Below are positions 5,013 to 5,317 of a DNA stretch of 5,317 nt, one piece after another. The DNA is from Candidatus Gastranaerophilales bacterium (lineage in GTDB: Bacteria; Cyanobacteriota; Vampirovibrionia; Gastranaerophilales; Gastranaerophilaceae): positions 1 through 5,317 of the forward strand of contig CALUVK010000119.1 of the NCBI GenBank assembly GCA_944324205.1, read 5' to 3'. The translations under genes were made by a program, and so were the position numbers. A model generated the notes under the pieces. The model was given only the letters and a program-made list of their open reading frames with translations. It had not been told where the DNA came from and did not search any database. Numbering within the stretch: position 1 is the first letter of the stretch; each line of letters starts with the position of its first letter.

Positions 5013-5317
5013 ATGAGTTCAGTAGCTGAAGATAAAAATTTAAAAATGGTCGGTCTGGAACTCATGTTCCTTACCCCTGAAAAATACAGTCATGAAGACG
5101 GTATTACTGCTGTTGAGCTGGCAAAATTAGTAAATTTACCCATTGATGAAGTTAAAAAGAAGTTGCAAATATTAAAAGACAAGAATATTGTAAGAGTAAA
5201 AGGGATAAATCCTAAGTATTGGAAATTTGATGAATATAATTTCCAAAGACTGGATGATGACGATGATATTTTTCATTTACTTTGTAATTTTGAAGACGTA
5301 GATTTTGACAGATATTT
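5013..5317 (+). CDS. Small winged-helix DNA-binding protein with acidic tail (3' end cut)
   Basis: Seen: 101 codons plus two bases, open to the window edge. Residues about 10-75 look like a winged helix-turn-helix: helix 1 (LKMVGLELMFLTPE), a GITAVELAKLV helix followed by NLPIDEVKKKLQILKDKNIV (41-60) as the recognition-type helix, then a wing strand pair RVKGINPKYWKFDE (61-74). The tail is strongly acidic: five Asp in a row at 81-85, then NFEDVDFDRY at 92-101. Known: the LAxxxxxxxxxVxxxLxxLxxxxxVR pattern is shared by MarR, ArsR and related winged-helix folds. Inferred: a cytoplasmic transcription regulator or nucleoprotein component, probably only a few residues longer than shown. There is no ligand-binding domain or metal-binding Cys/His cluster. 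The ATG is chosen because a perfect -10 box ends 6 bases before it; a leaderless mRNA is likely. An internal Met at residue 12 is possible but has no better RBS. Similar small proteins occur, from memory, in Gastranaerophilales; the target is unknown. Confidence 0.8.
   Translation, partial: MSSVAEDKNLKMVGLELMFLTPEKYSHEDGITAVELAKLVNLPIDEVKKKLQILKDKNIVRVKGINPKYWKFDEYNFQRLDDDDDIFHLLCNFEDVDFDRY

Noticed and set aside
1..5317. tRNA, rRNA, CRISPR array, transposon ends or attachment sites
   Set aside because: I looked for cloverleaf cores, regularly spaced repeats and terminal inverted repeats on both strands and found none. Base composition is fairly even across the window.

Overview
The window is AT-rich bacterial DNA, densely coded, with the standard genetic code and ordinary sigma-70-type promoters. 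The style of the small proteins points to the Vampirovibrionia/Gastranaerophilales (the 'Melainabacteria', non-photosynthetic relatives of cyanobacteria found in animal guts). These proteins are a short one-TM protein with a Lys-rich body, a Gly/Tyr-rich 122-residue protein ending in a helical acidic domain, and a small winged-helix protein with an acidic tail. The lineage is inferred from remembered protein style, not from a marker gene.

Left part (1-1615, minus strand): a two-gene operon running leftwards and cut by the window edge. The first gene (731-1615) encodes a three-TM MotA/TolQ/ExbB-superfamily proton-channel protein. The second (1-625, incomplete at its C-terminus) encodes a MotB/ZorB-type protein with an N-terminal TM helix, a conserved ion-binding Asp and a peptidoglycan-binding OmpA-like domain. 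Together they look like the ion-driven membrane motor of the Zorya antiphage system (ZorA-ZorB) or an orphan relative of it. Whatever lies downstream of the second gene is outside the window, so the effector genes that would decide this cannot be seen. An extended -10 promoter sits just upstream of the operon.

Middle part (1763-4329, plus strand): divergent from the motor operon are a small unrecognised one-TM protein (1763-2113) and a large secreted TPR-repeat protein (2200-4329; about 15 helix-turn-helix repeats behind a Sec signal peptide).

Right part (4330-5317, plus strand): a short gene (4491-4859) forms its own compact transcription unit, with a good promoter, a strong Shine-Dalgarno site, a perfect palindrome upstream and a strong intrinsic terminator. 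It is followed by a small winged-helix protein (5013-end, a few codons short of complete) whose promoter lies so close to the ATG that the mRNA is probably leaderless.

No tRNA, rRNA, insertion sequence or CRISPR array is visible, and no gene-free stretch exceeds about 160 bases. The most interesting element is the ZorAB-like motor pair, whose channel subunit has an unusually short cytoplasmic tail.
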